Assembly: GCA_964494505.1 (NCBI GenBank)
Contig: CAZBRO010000005.1
Location: forward strand, 186,001 to 250,000
Source of the DNA: CAIYRG01 sp964494505
Lineage (GTDB): Bacteria; Pseudomonadota; Alphaproteobacteria; Micropepsales; Micropepsaceae
DNA: 64,000 nucleotides
Reading direction: 5' to 3'
This document shows, one piece after another, positions 8,662 through 16,712 of the stretch (the stretch's first letter is position 1; each line of letters opens with the position of its first letter). Position numbers and translations under genes: made by a program. The notes under the pieces are model-generated. The model had not been told where the DNA came from and searched no databases. It worked only from the letters and a program-made list of their open reading frames with translations.

Positions 8662-8911
8662 GGTCGGTTACTCCTGCGTTGCGATTCCCCTTTCGGCGAT
8701 CCAGCCCGCAGGCCCCCTTTTCGGGGCCGCGGACGATCAGCCGCAAATGCCGTTTTCGCGCTGGAATCTAGGCCCCAAGGGGAGGGCCGTCAAACCGCCG
8801 CGGCAGGGTTAAAGCGGCCATCGCTGCCGGGTTTGTGAAGCCTTCGGCCAGCCCCGGACTTGGAGGGAAGCGATCCCCAGTGTAGCTTGCGCCAAAACCT
8901 GCGGGAAACGT

Positions 8912-10291
8912 GTGAGGGATCAAGTGGCACAGCCGAAATCCGTGGATATCGCCGAAGTCGTCGAAACCCAGGAAAAGGGATTTTTCCCGCTTGGGCTGTT
9001 CCTGATGTGCTGCCTCGTCATGCTGGTGGACGGGTTCAATCAGCAGTCCCTTAACTATGCCGCACCCGCCATCATCGAGGATTGGGGCATCGCACCCGCC
9101 CTGATGACGGGTCTGGTTGCCGACATCAATATCTTCGGCTGGATGGTAGGGGCGGTCGCCTTCAGCATGCTGGCCGACCGTATCGGCCGGCGGAGATCCA
9201 TTCTGCTGGCGGTCTTCATATTCTCCATTTTCACCATCGGCCTGTCGTTCACCACGAATATCGTGGAGCTTTCCATTGTCCGGTTCATTTCTGCGCTCGG
9301 CATCGGCGGCGGCATGCCCATGGCGATTTCACTGGTCGCCGATTACGCCCAGACCAAGACCCGCGGGCTCAAGATCACGCTGCTTTATCTGGGCTATACC
9401 GTCGGCTCTTCGGGCGGCGGTTTTCTTGCCGCCGCACTGACGGTCGATTACGGCTGGAAGGCGATTTTCTTCGTGGGCGGTATCACCTCGCTCGCGATTG
9501 GTTTTGTCCTGCTGTTCGCTTTGCCGGAATCGGTCCGTTATCTCGTGCTGAAGCATGGTTCGAAGGAACGCATCCTGGGTTATGCCAGGAAGCTGAAGCC
9601 CCATGCGGAATTCGCCGCCGATACCGAGTTCTTCATCAAGGAGGTTGCCAAGACCGGCGTGCCGGTGAAGCATCTCTTCACCGAAGGCCGCGCGGCGATG
9701 ACCTTCTTCCTCTGGCTTGCGCTCGGTTTCTCCTTCGTCACGCATTTCTTCCTCTCGGCTTCGCTGGCGACGCTGCTCTCCAAAGTTTCGCATCAGATGT
9801 CGATTCCCATGGCGCAGACCACCTCGGCGTTTTTTCAGGCCGGCGCGGGCTTTGCCTGGTGTGTCGGCTGGCTTCTGGACAAGCGCGGCATTTCGATCAT
9901 CACCATGATCATGCTGCTGGGCGCCATTCCGGTTGCCGCGTTGGGTGTGGTCGATGCGGGGACCGTCGTGACCATCGTGTTGTCCCTGATTTCCGGCATC
10001 CTGGTTCTCGGCGGCGGCATCGGGGTGAACGCGGTCTCGGGCATGGTGTACCCGACCTCCATCCGTTCGACCGGAACGGGCGCTGCCTTCGCGGCCGCGC
10101 GCATCGGCGCGCTGATGGGCCCGGCGATCGCGGGATATCTTATCTACCTGCAGGTTCCTCTGCCGACGATCTTTCTGATCGGCGCGCTGCCCATGCTGGC
10201 CGCAGGCGCCACCACGTTCATGCTCGAACGTTCAATGACGCCCGATGCGCAGCGCGAAATGGCCTCGCGATCCGCGCTCGCCAGGCATTAG
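8912..10291 (+). CDS. MFS transporter, aromatic acid:proton symporter type
   Basis: About 459 residues with twelve predicted transmembrane helices. MLVDGFNQQSLNYAAPAI is the helix-1 motif of the aromatic-acid (AAHS) branch, and DRIGRRRSI is the loop 2-3 MFS signature. There is a long N-terminal tail before helix 1. The start is GTG: either 8912 or, four codons later, 8924, which has GAGGGA just upstream and may be the better site. It begins a plus-strand run with the class II aldolase, flavin hydroxylase and gentisate-type dioxygenase, so it probably imports an aromatic acid used by them. Confidence 0.85.
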   Translation: MRDQVAQPKSVDIAEVVETQEKGFFPLGLFLMCCLVMLVDGFNQQSLNYAAPAIIEDWGIAPALMTGLVADINIFGWMVGAVAFSMLADRIGRRRSILLAVFIFSIFTIGLSFTTNIVELSIVRFISALGIGGGMPMAISLVADYAQTKTRGLKITLLYLGYTVGSSGGGFLAAALTVDYGWKAIFFVGGITSLAIGFVLLFALPESVRYLVLKHGSKERILGYARKLKPHAEFAADTEFFIKEVAKTGVPVKHLFTEGRAAMTFFLWLALGFSFVTHFFLSASLATLLSKVSHQMSIPMAQTTSAFFQAGAGFAWCVGWLLDKRGISIITMIMLLGAIPVAALGVVDAGTVVTIVLSLISGILVLGGGIGVNAVSGMVYPTSIRSTGTGAAFAAARIGALMGPAIAGYLIYLQVPLPTIFLIGALPMLAAGATTFMLERSMTPDAQREMASRSALARH

Positions 10292-10352
10292 TTTTCCTCC
10301 TCCGTTTACCGGGGAGGTGGCCGCGTCAGCGGACGGAGGGGGCAGCCGCCCT
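10288..10352. repeat. CCTCC...GGAGG palindrome, family C
   Basis: GC-rich palindromic unit (CCTCCTCCGTTTACCGGGGA, then a GGACGGAGGGGGC arm) lying between the MFS and aldolase genes. The same family occurs inside several coding regions of the window. Confidence 0.65.
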
Positions 10353-10364
10353 GAAGGTGCTTAC

Positions 10365-11051
10365 ATGGACAAGCTGAAGAAGCTGCTCGCCGATGCGGGC
10401 CGGGTGCTCGCGCACGAGAAGCAGGGCGATTATGTGGCGGGCCATGTCAGCTTGCGGCTGCCCGACGATCCCAATCTGTTCCTGATGAAGCCCGCCGGCA
10501 TCGGGCTCGAAGAGATGACCGACGAAAACATCATCACCGTCGATATCGAAGGCAACAAGGTCTCGGGCGGCGGCGGCCGGCACAATGAGGTGTTCATCCA
10601 TTCCGAGGTGCTGCGGGCGCGCCCCGACTGCAACGCGGTCATTCATACACACGCGGTCCATGCCGTGGTGTTTTCTTCCCTCGGTAAGCCGCTGCAGGCG
10701 GTGTCCAATGACGGCGCGTTCTTTGCCAATGGCCTCCCCGTATTCGACGAAACCACCGAACTGATCGTCACCCAGGCGCGGGGAAAATCGGTGGCGCGCA
10801 CATTGGGCGGGCACGGCGCGCTGCTGCTTCGCAACCACGGCATCGTCACCACGGCAACCACCATGGAAGAAGCCGTCTGGCTCGCGCTCAAGATCAATCA
10901 AGCCTGCGAGGTGCAGCTTATGGCCGAATGGGCGGGCGGGGCGAAGCTCGTGGGCGATCCCGAACAGGCGCGCGTCAAAGGCGCCTATGCCGCGCGGCCC
11001 GATATTTTCCAGGGCGTCTTCAACTACGTGCTGCGCCGCGCGCAAAAATGA
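10365..11051 (+). CDS. Class II aldolase/adducin-family protein
   Basis: A 228-residue zinc aldolase fold of the fuculose-phosphate aldolase type. Zinc ligands His94 and His96 (VIHTHAVH) and His158 (LLRNHG) are present, with a candidate catalytic Glu75 (HNEVF). Family members do retro-aldol cleavage or decarboxylation of small hydroxy-acids; in aromatic pathways they may process ring-cleavage products. I chose ATG 10365 because the sequence upstream is repeat. Its stop overlaps the next gene's ATG (ATGA), so it is translationally coupled to the hydroxylase. Confidence 0.82.
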   Translation: MDKLKKLLADAGRVLAHEKQGDYVAGHVSLRLPDDPNLFLMKPAGIGLEEMTDENIITVDIEGNKVSGGGGRHNEVFIHSEVLRARPDCNAVIHTHAVHAVVFSSLGKPLQAVSNDGAFFANGLPVFDETTELIVTQARGKSVARTLGGHGALLLRNHGIVTTATTMEEAVWLALKINQACEVQLMAEWAGGAKLVGDPEQARVKGAYAARPDIFQGVFNYVLRRAQK

Positions 11052-12652
11052 AGACGCCCGTTCTGATCGCCGGCGCAGGGCCGGTCGGGCTGGCGCTCGC
11101 CGGCGATTTGGGCTGGCGCGGAATTCCCTGCACGCTGATCGAAAAGACCGACGGCGCCGTCACCCAGCCGCGCATGGACCTCGTCGGTGTACGGACGATG
11201 GAGTTCTGCCGCCGCTGGGGCATCGCCGATTGGGTGCGGGCGTCTCCTTATCCGCGCAATTACAAACAGGATTACATCTGGGTCAGCGCGGTAACCGGCT
11301 ACGAGTTCGGGCGCGAGCCCATGCCGACCCTCGACGGCGAGTCCTGCCCGCCGCAAAGTCCGGAAAAGCGCGAGCGCTGCCCCCAGGACATGTTCGATCC
11401 GATCCTCGCACGTTTTGTCCGCATGTTTCCGCATGTGAGCATCCGCTACGGCGCCGAGCTGACCGGGTTCACGCAAAACGCGGCGGGCGTCGTCGCGCGC
11501 GTGGCGACGGCGGCAGGCGAAGAGACGATCGAAGCCGATTATCTCGTCGGCACGGATGGCGCGGCGAGCACCGTGCGGACGCTGCTCGACATTCCGATGA
11601 GCGGCAATCCCGCGCTGACCTATACGACAAATGCGATCTTCCGCTGTCCGCGTTTCAACACGCTGCACGACAAGGGCGAGTTCTACCGCTTCATCGTCAT
11701 CCGCGCGGAAGGCACGTTTGCCACCATCGTCGCCATCAACGGCCGCGACCGCTTCCGCTTCTCCATCGTCGGCAGCGCGGAGAAACGCACCTATTCCGAA
11801 AGCGAAATCCGGGAGCACATAATCACCGCGGTCGGACGCGATTTCGATTTCGAGATTCTCTCCATCATGCCGTGGGTGCGGCGCGAGCTTGTGGCGGACC
11901 GTTTTCGCGGAGGCCGCGCTTTTCTCGCCGGCGATGCCGCGCATTTGACCTCGCCGACCGGCGGCTTCGGCATGAATATGGGAATTCAGGACGCGGTCGA
12001 TCTCTCCTGGAAATTGGCAGCCGCCTTGCGCGGCTGGGGCGGGCCGCAGCTGCTCGATTCCTACGAGATCGAGCGCAAGCCCGTCGCCATCCGCAATGTG
12101 CGCGAGGCGAGCGGAAATTTGCGCCGCATGCTCACCCCGCGACTGTTGAAGCCGCCGCCGGAAGCCTTCGAACCGGGTGCGGCCGGCGACATCGCGCGCG
12201 CAAATTTTGGCCGCGCCTACACCGAGACGATGCGCCGCGAATGGTTCTCCATCGGGATACATCTGGGCTACCGCTACGAAGGCTCGCCCGCGATTGTGCC
12301 CGACGGCACGCCCGAACCCGAAGACACGGTCACGAGCTATGAGCAGACCGCCCGGCCCGGCCATCGCGCGCCGCATGCCTGGCTCGGCCCCGGCCGTTCG
12401 ACGCTCGATCTGTTCGGCCGGAATTTCGTGCTGTTGCGATTTGGCGATGACCCACCCGATGCAAGCGCGCTGATGTCCGCCGCACGCGCGGCGGACATGC
12501 CGCTGGAAGTCGCGGACATCGCGAACCCGGAGATCGCGGCGCTTTACCAAAGCGCGCTCGCTCTTGTCCGGCCCGACGGAATGGTCGCCTGGCGTGGCGG
12601 TTCGCCGCCCGCCGATCCCGCGCCCCTGATCGCGGCGATAAGAGGGGCTTAA
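11048..12652 (+). CDS. FAD-dependent aromatic hydroxylase (PheA/MhpA type)
   Basis: A 534-residue class A flavoprotein monooxygenase. The N-terminal Rossmann motif is GAGPVG (residues 9-14). The middle NAD(P)H/FAD motif is VGTDGAASTVR, and the second FAD motif is FLAGDAAHLTSPTGGFGMNM. A C-terminal thioredoxin-like domain (WLGPGRSTLDLFGRNFVLLR) puts it in the phenol 2-monooxygenase/MhpA subgroup rather than the short p-hydroxybenzoate group. With a gentisate-type dioxygenase next, it probably hydroxylates a benzoate-like substrate toward a para-diol. This is inference from context. Confidence 0.85.
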   Translation: MKTPVLIAGAGPVGLALAGDLGWRGIPCTLIEKTDGAVTQPRMDLVGVRTMEFCRRWGIADWVRASPYPRNYKQDYIWVSAVTGYEFGREPMPTLDGESCPPQSPEKRERCPQDMFDPILARFVRMFPHVSIRYGAELTGFTQNAAGVVARVATAAGEETIEADYLVGTDGAASTVRTLLDIPMSGNPALTYTTNAIFRCPRFNTLHDKGEFYRFIVIRAEGTFATIVAINGRDRFRFSIVGSAEKRTYSESEIREHIITAVGRDFDFEILSIMPWVRRELVADRFRGGRAFLAGDAAHLTSPTGGFGMNMGIQDAVDLSWKLAAALRGWGGPQLLDSYEIERKPVAIRNVREASGNLRRMLTPRLLKPPPEAFEPGAAGDIARANFGRAYTETMRREWFSIGIHLGYRYEGSPAIVPDGTPEPEDTVTSYEQTARPGHRAPHAWLGPGRSTLDLFGRNFVLLRFGDDPPDASALMSAARAADMPLEVADIANPEIAALYQSALALVRPDGMVAWRGGSPPADPAPLIAAIRGA

Positions 12653-12704
12653 CCCGCCCCGTGGCACGGATGACAACCATCGCCTCATCCGGCACTCTCG
12701 TTCC

Positions 12705-13676
12705 ATGTCGAACGTCACGCCGTCCCCGCCCGATCTCGCGCGCGCCGCGAGCCTCTCCGAGCTTTACGCGCTGCTGAAGCCGATGCATGCCGGCCCGGGC
12801 TGGAACAAGCCCACGCCATCGCTTTGGGACGAGCCGCGAAAAACCTTCGTGCCGGCGCATTGGCGCTACGATCAGGCGAAGGCCGCGCTTGATGCGGCGG
12901 GCCGCCTCATCAACACCGAACTCGCCGAACGGCGCAATCTGATCCTGTTCAATCCTGTCCCCGGCAACGATTACGCGACCACGCGCACGTTGCTTGCGGC
13001 CTACCAGATGATCCTGCCGTCCGAGCGGGCGCGCTCGCACCGTCACACGCCCAATGCGCTTCGCCTTGTGGTTGATGCGGAGCCCGGCGCCTATACGGTG
13101 GTGAACGGCGCGAAGATACCGATGGGGCCGGGCGACGTGCTGCTGACGCCGAACTGGCACTGGCACGGGCATGGCAACGAATCGTCAGCACCCGCTTATT
13201 GGATCGACTTCCTCGATACGCCGCTGATCCACGCGCTGGAGCCGATGTTCTTCGAACCGCATCCGGATGTGTATGAGCCGTTCACCGAAACCGCCACGCG
13301 TTCACCGATGCGGTTTGCATGGGCAGATACGCTCGATCGCCTCGATAACGCCCCGCGCGATCCCGCCGGACCCCGCGGCACCGAGATCGCGCTGGGCGAA
13401 CCGGCGATGAAGACCATCGGCCTATCCATGATGCGGCTCGACCCGCGCATCTCGACAGCCACGCACCGGACGACGGCGAACAACATCTATGCAGTGGCGC
13501 AAGGCGCAGGCGAAACCACCATAGACGGCCAAATCTTCGCGTGGTCGCGGGGTGACGTCGTCGCATGTCCCGCATGGCGTCCGCACAGCCACCGCGCATC
13601 GGAAGATTCGATTCTCCTTCGCGCGAGCGACGAGCCCTTGCTTCGTCCGCTCGATCTCCTGCGCGAAGGCGCATGA
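12705..13676 (+). CDS. Gentisate 1,2-dioxygenase-like cupin ring-cleavage enzyme
   Basis: A 323-residue bicupin. RARSHRHTPNALRLVV carries the metal-binding His112 and His114, and NWHWHGHGN supplies the distal histidines (152-156). This is the arrangement of gentisate and 1-hydroxy-2-naphthoate dioxygenases, which open the ring of para-diols between the carboxyl- and hydroxyl-bearing carbons using Fe(II). The second cupin (THRTTANNIYAVAQGAG) is degenerate, as usual. It is slightly shorter than classical gentisate dioxygenases (about 340-370). Last gene of the run after the hydroxylase. Confidence 0.8.
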   Translation: MSNVTPSPPDLARAASLSELYALLKPMHAGPGWNKPTPSLWDEPRKTFVPAHWRYDQAKAALDAAGRLINTELAERRNLILFNPVPGNDYATTRTLLAAYQMILPSERARSHRHTPNALRLVVDAEPGAYTVVNGAKIPMGPGDVLLTPNWHWHGHGNESSAPAYWIDFLDTPLIHALEPMFFEPHPDVYEPFTETATRSPMRFAWADTLDRLDNAPRDPAGPRGTEIALGEPAMKTIGLSMMRLDPRISTATHRTTANNIYAVAQGAGETTIDGQIFAWSRGDVVACPAWRPHSHRASEDSILLRASDEPLLRPLDLLREGA

Positions 13677-13715
13677 AACGAGGCTTAATTTCCCAGCGTT
13701 TTGTTTCAGGCAAGG

Positions 13716-13729
13716 TTGACGTAGATCAA
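13716..13729. promoter_or_regulatory. FNR/FixK-type box
   Basis: TTGACGTAGATCAA fits TTGA-N6-TCAA with the preferred inner bases (TTGAC-N4-ATCAA). It sits 61 bp before the ATG of the small secreted protein, a normal activating position for an FNR/FixK/DNR-family regulator responding to low oxygen or NO. Confidence 0.65.
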
Positions 13730-13790
13730 CGTCTCGCGGCGACCGTCTTCTAATCTCGTAAAAGCAAGTTAAGCTTTTGGGAGATTTCAA

Positions 13791-14141
13791 ATGCGTGGCT
13801 CAAAGACCTTCGTGTCCAGTTTGGTTCTTGGTGCAGCATTGTGGACCGCGGCAGCGGCCGCGCCGGCCAATGCCCCTTCTCCTTCCGTCACAACTCCGGC
13901 AGCGTCGGCGGGCGAGGCGGATTGCCAGAAGGTGGGTGGCGACGTCAGCGCCCTCATCGACAAGGGAACAAGGTCTCCGAACGTGGCTGCGGCACGCGCG
14001 GTGTTCCAGGTCGGCATCATGGAGTGCATGGACGGCGATGACGCTGCAGCCAACAAGCATTATGACGACGCAAAGAAGCTGCTCACCAACGAATTGCAGA
14101 CTGCACCGGTAACAGCGCCGAAGCCGAAACAGGCGGGCTAG
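13791..14141 (+). CDS. Small secreted protein, probably oxygen-regulated
   Basis: A 116-residue exported protein of unknown function. It has a signal peptide (MRGSKTFVSSLVLGAALWTA, cleavage near ANA), a Pro/Ser/Ala-rich linker, a helical body with two cysteines (ADCQKVGG and IMECMDGDD) that could form a disulfide, and a basic Pro-rich tail. A strong Shine-Dalgarno (GGGAGATTTCAA) precedes the ATG, and an FNR/FixK box lies 61 bp upstream. Confidence 0.75.
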   Translation: MRGSKTFVSSLVLGAALWTAAAAAPANAPSPSVTTPAASAGEADCQKVGGDVSALIDKGTRSPNVAAARAVFQVGIMECMDGDDAAANKHYDDAKKLLTNELQTAPVTAPKPKQAG

Positions 14142-14147
14142 GCGCGT

Positions 14148-15413
14148 CTAGCCTAAATCCGGCTTCGGGCCGCCCTGCGCCCAATCGAGCAGTTCGGCGA
14201 CGTGCACGACCGGCAGTTCGCCTGCGAGATGGGTGAGACAGCCGACATTGGCCGACGCGATCACGCCAGCGCCGGTCGAGCGGATCGCCGCCAATTTGCG
14301 GGCCCGCAATTCGCCGGAGATTTCGGGATGGAGCAGGCTGTAGCTTCCCGCCGAGCCGCAGCAGAGATGCGCGTCGGGAATGGGCGCGAGCGTGAATCCC
14401 GCCGCTTTCAGCATTGCTTCGCCGCGGCCATGCAAACGCTGGCCGTGCTGCAGCGAGCAGGGCGGGTGGTAGGCGATGACCGGCGCGCCGTCCGGAGGTG
14501 CCGCGGCAGCCGGTTTTGCGAGTTCGGAAAAATCCTTCACCTTCGCGACGAACGCGTCCGCGCGCGCCTTCCATTCAGGCTCGCCGGCGAAGACGCGGCC
14601 ATAATCTTTGAGAAATGCCGAACAGCCGCTCGCCGTGATGAGCACGGCCTCTATATTGTTTTTCGCAGCTTCCGTTTCGAAGGCGCGCAGAATCGCCCGT
14701 GCCGCTGCTTTGCCGGAGTCGGCTTTGCCCATGTGATAGGCGAGCGCGCCGCAGCAGCCCGTCTCGGGCAGTGCTTCGACGCACATGCCCTGACGCGCCA
14801 GCACGCGCGTGGCCGCCGAATCGGTCTCCGGCGCCAGCACCCGCTGCACGCACCCGGGCAGCAGCAGGACCCGCCCCGAGTCCCCTCCCCCAACGCGGGG
14901 AGGGGTTAGGGATAGGGGGCGGCGCTTCGGTGCGATCTGCGCCTTGCGGGCCATCAGTCCGAGTTTGCCGGGAAGCCGCGATGCAATCGGCGCAAAGGTG
15001 CGGCCCAGCCCCGACATCGCCGCAAACAGTTTGGGCCGCGTCAGCACGAACAGGATGAACGCGCGGAACGCACGCTCGCCCAAAGGCCGCCGGTAATGCT
15101 CCTCGATATGGATGCGCGACGTCTCGATCAGCGCGGAATAATCCACGCCCGAAGGACACGCCGTTTTGCACCCGAGGCAGGACAGGCACTGGTCCAGATG
15201 CTTCACCGTTTCGGCCGTCGGCGGCGCACCGCTTTCCAGCATGTGCTGCATCAGCACGATGCGCCCGCGCGGACCGTCGCGCTCGTCGCCGAGCACGAGA
15301 TAGGTGGGACAGGTCGCCGTGCAGAAGCCGCAATGCACGCAAGTGCGCAGCGCTTTTTCCGCTTCCTTGATGTGCGGATCGGCCAATTGTCCGGCGCGGA
15401 AATTGGTGCGCAT
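14148..15413 (-). CDS. glcF: Glycolate oxidase iron-sulfur subunit GlcF
   Basis: A 421-residue subunit that carries electrons from the GlcD/GlcE flavin sites to the membrane quinone pool. It has two 4Fe-4S sites: CVHCGFCTATCP (Cys25, 28, 31, 35) and CLSCLGCKTACP (Cys76, 79, 82, 86). Two CCG domains follow (GCCGALAYHMGKAD and LCCGSAGSYSLL). Between the linker and the first CCG domain, the stretch PLSLTPPRVGGGDSGR is encoded by a family-C palindrome inserted in frame. Its ATG overlaps the glcE stop, so it is coupled. Order on this strand is glcD, glcE, glcF. Confidence 0.93.
   Translation of the reverse strand: MRTNFRAGQLADPHIKEAEKALRTCVHCGFCTATCPTYLVLGDERDGPRGRIVLMQHMLESGAPPTAETVKHLDQCLSCLGCKTACPSGVDYSALIETSRIHIEEHYRRPLGERAFRAFILFVLTRPKLFAAMSGLGRTFAPIASRLPGKLGLMARKAQIAPKRRPLSLTPPRVGGGDSGRVLLLPGCVQRVLAPETDSAATRVLARQGMCVEALPETGCCGALAYHMGKADSGKAAARAILRAFETEAAKNNIEAVLITASGCSAFLKDYGRVFAGEPEWKARADAFVAKVKDFSELAKPAAAAPPDGAPVIAYHPPCSLQHGQRLHGRGEAMLKAAGFTLAPIPDAHLCCGSAGSYSLLHPEISGELRARKLAAIRSTGAGVIASANVGCLTHLAGELPVVHVAELLDWAQGGPKPDLG
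14881..14923. repeat. Family C palindrome inside glcF, in frame
   Basis: CCCCTCCCCCAACGCGGGGA followed by GGGGTTAGGGATAGGGGGC, a copy of the GC-rich palindrome, read through by glcF on the minus strand. It encodes a Pro/Gly-rich insert at a domain boundary and does not break the frame. Confidence 0.75.
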
Positions 15414-16576
15414 CAGATTCCTTCGAACATCCGGCCGGGATTGAAGATGCGCTTGGGATCGAACGCGGCTTTGACGGCCCGCGTGATGTCCGCGCGGGCC
15501 GGCTTTTCAGGCTCAAATGCGAAGCGCGCCCGGGCGTCTGCGCCTGCCCGCATCAGGGTCGCGTGACCGCCGGACCGCGCCGTGATCGCGCGCAACCGCG
15601 CCGCCGTCTCCTCGTCCGCCGGCAGGTCGAGCCACAGCAATCCGCCCGCCCAATCGGCGTACCAGAACCGCGGCCGCGACTCTTTCACGGCCGCAGCCGC
15701 ATTGGTTGCGGGCACGCACAGCCGCCAAATATCCGCATCATCGCAAATGAAATCGGACCCGTCGCTCAGTCCACGGAACAATCCGTTCGCGCGCGGGCCT
15801 TCCACCGTGACGCAATCGCGATCCGAAAAGCGCTGCCCCAGAAGAAGAACCTTCTCGGCGACGGCAGCAGGCGTTCCTTCCACCCGGACATGGGCGGTGT
15901 CTTCGCGGGGGACATAGGCGAGGCCGGACACGTCGACCGGCATCGCCGCGGCCTCCCGCAAAACGCGAAGCCCTGCTTCGGCGTCGCAGCCACGCACGGA
16001 TAAGAACGCCACGCATTCCGGCAGGGGGCTCACGCGCACGGTGATCTCGGTCAAGACGCCGAGCGTGCCGAATGCGCCGCACATCAGCTTGGGCAGATCG
16101 AAGCCGGTCACGTTCTTGATCACGTGGCCGCCGGCTTTGACGATCTCGCCGCGTCCGTTCACGAAACGGCAGCCGATGACGGAATCCCGTACCGCGCCCG
16201 CTTTGACGCGCCGCGAGCCGCACGCATTGGTCGCCACCACGCCCGCTAGTGTGGCGCGGCCCGCCGGGGTCCCGAACAGCTGTCCCCAATCGGCCGGTTC
16301 GAACGCGAGCATCTGTTTCTTTTCGGCAAGGGCTGCTTCGATCTCGCGCATCGGTGTGGCTGCGCGCACCGTCAGCACCAATTCCTCCGGCTCGTATTTC
16401 ACGATCCCCGACAGCGCGCTGACGTCGAGCACAGAGCCGGCTTTGACCGGGCGGCCGTAATCGCGCTTGGTCGCGCCCGACACGATCTCGAACGGCGCGG
16501 CTTTCTCCGCCGCCTCGCGCACGGCTTCGGCGATGCCAGCCTCAGTATACGGAGCAATGATCTTTGAATCGCTCAT
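15413..16576 (-). CDS. glcE: Glycolate oxidase FAD-binding subunit GlcE
   Basis: A 387-residue flavin subunit of the three-part glycolate oxidase. It has a short PCMH FAD domain (FEIVSGATKRDYGRPV, FGTPAGRATLAGVVATNACG, GGHVIKNVTGFDLPKLMCGA) and a C-terminal segment ending FDPKRIFNPGRMF, typical of GlcD/GlcE proteins. The ATG at 16576 begins the FAD domain; longer starts would run into the palindromic repeat upstream. It overlaps glcF, and 136 bp filled with repeat separates it from glcD. Confidence 0.92.
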   Translation of the reverse strand: MSDSKIIAPYTEAGIAEAVREAAEKAAPFEIVSGATKRDYGRPVKAGSVLDVSALSGIVKYEPEELVLTVRAATPMREIEAALAEKKQMLAFEPADWGQLFGTPAGRATLAGVVATNACGSRRVKAGAVRDSVIGCRFVNGRGEIVKAGGHVIKNVTGFDLPKLMCGAFGTLGVLTEITVRVSPLPECVAFLSVRGCDAEAGLRVLREAAAMPVDVSGLAYVPREDTAHVRVEGTPAAVAEKVLLLGQRFSDRDCVTVEGPRANGLFRGLSDGSDFICDDADIWRLCVPATNAAAAVKESRPRFWYADWAGGLLWLDLPADEETAARLRAITARSGGHATLMRAGADARARFAFEPEKPARADITRAVKAAFDPKRIFNPGRMFEGI

Positions 16577-16590
16577 GTGCGGGCGAGTGT

Positions 16591-16697
16591 CCCCCCACCC
16601 GAGCCGCTCCGTGGCTCGACCTCCCCACATGGGGGAGGTGCGAACGATGCAAGCAATCCCCTCCCCCTTGTGGGGAGGCGTAGGGGTGGGGGGGACG
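16591..16697. repeat. Family C palindromes between glcD and glcE
   Basis: Two GC-rich palindromic units in tandem (CCTCCCCACATGGGGGAGGT and CCCCTCCCCCTTGTGGGGAG) fill most of the 136 bp intergenic gap. Confidence 0.75.
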
Positions 16698-16712
16698 ACC
16701 AACCCTTGCCCA

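Noticed and set aside
11024..12718. Open frame of 564 codons antisense to the flavin hydroxylase
   Set aside because: Shadow; the plus strand has all three FAD motifs.
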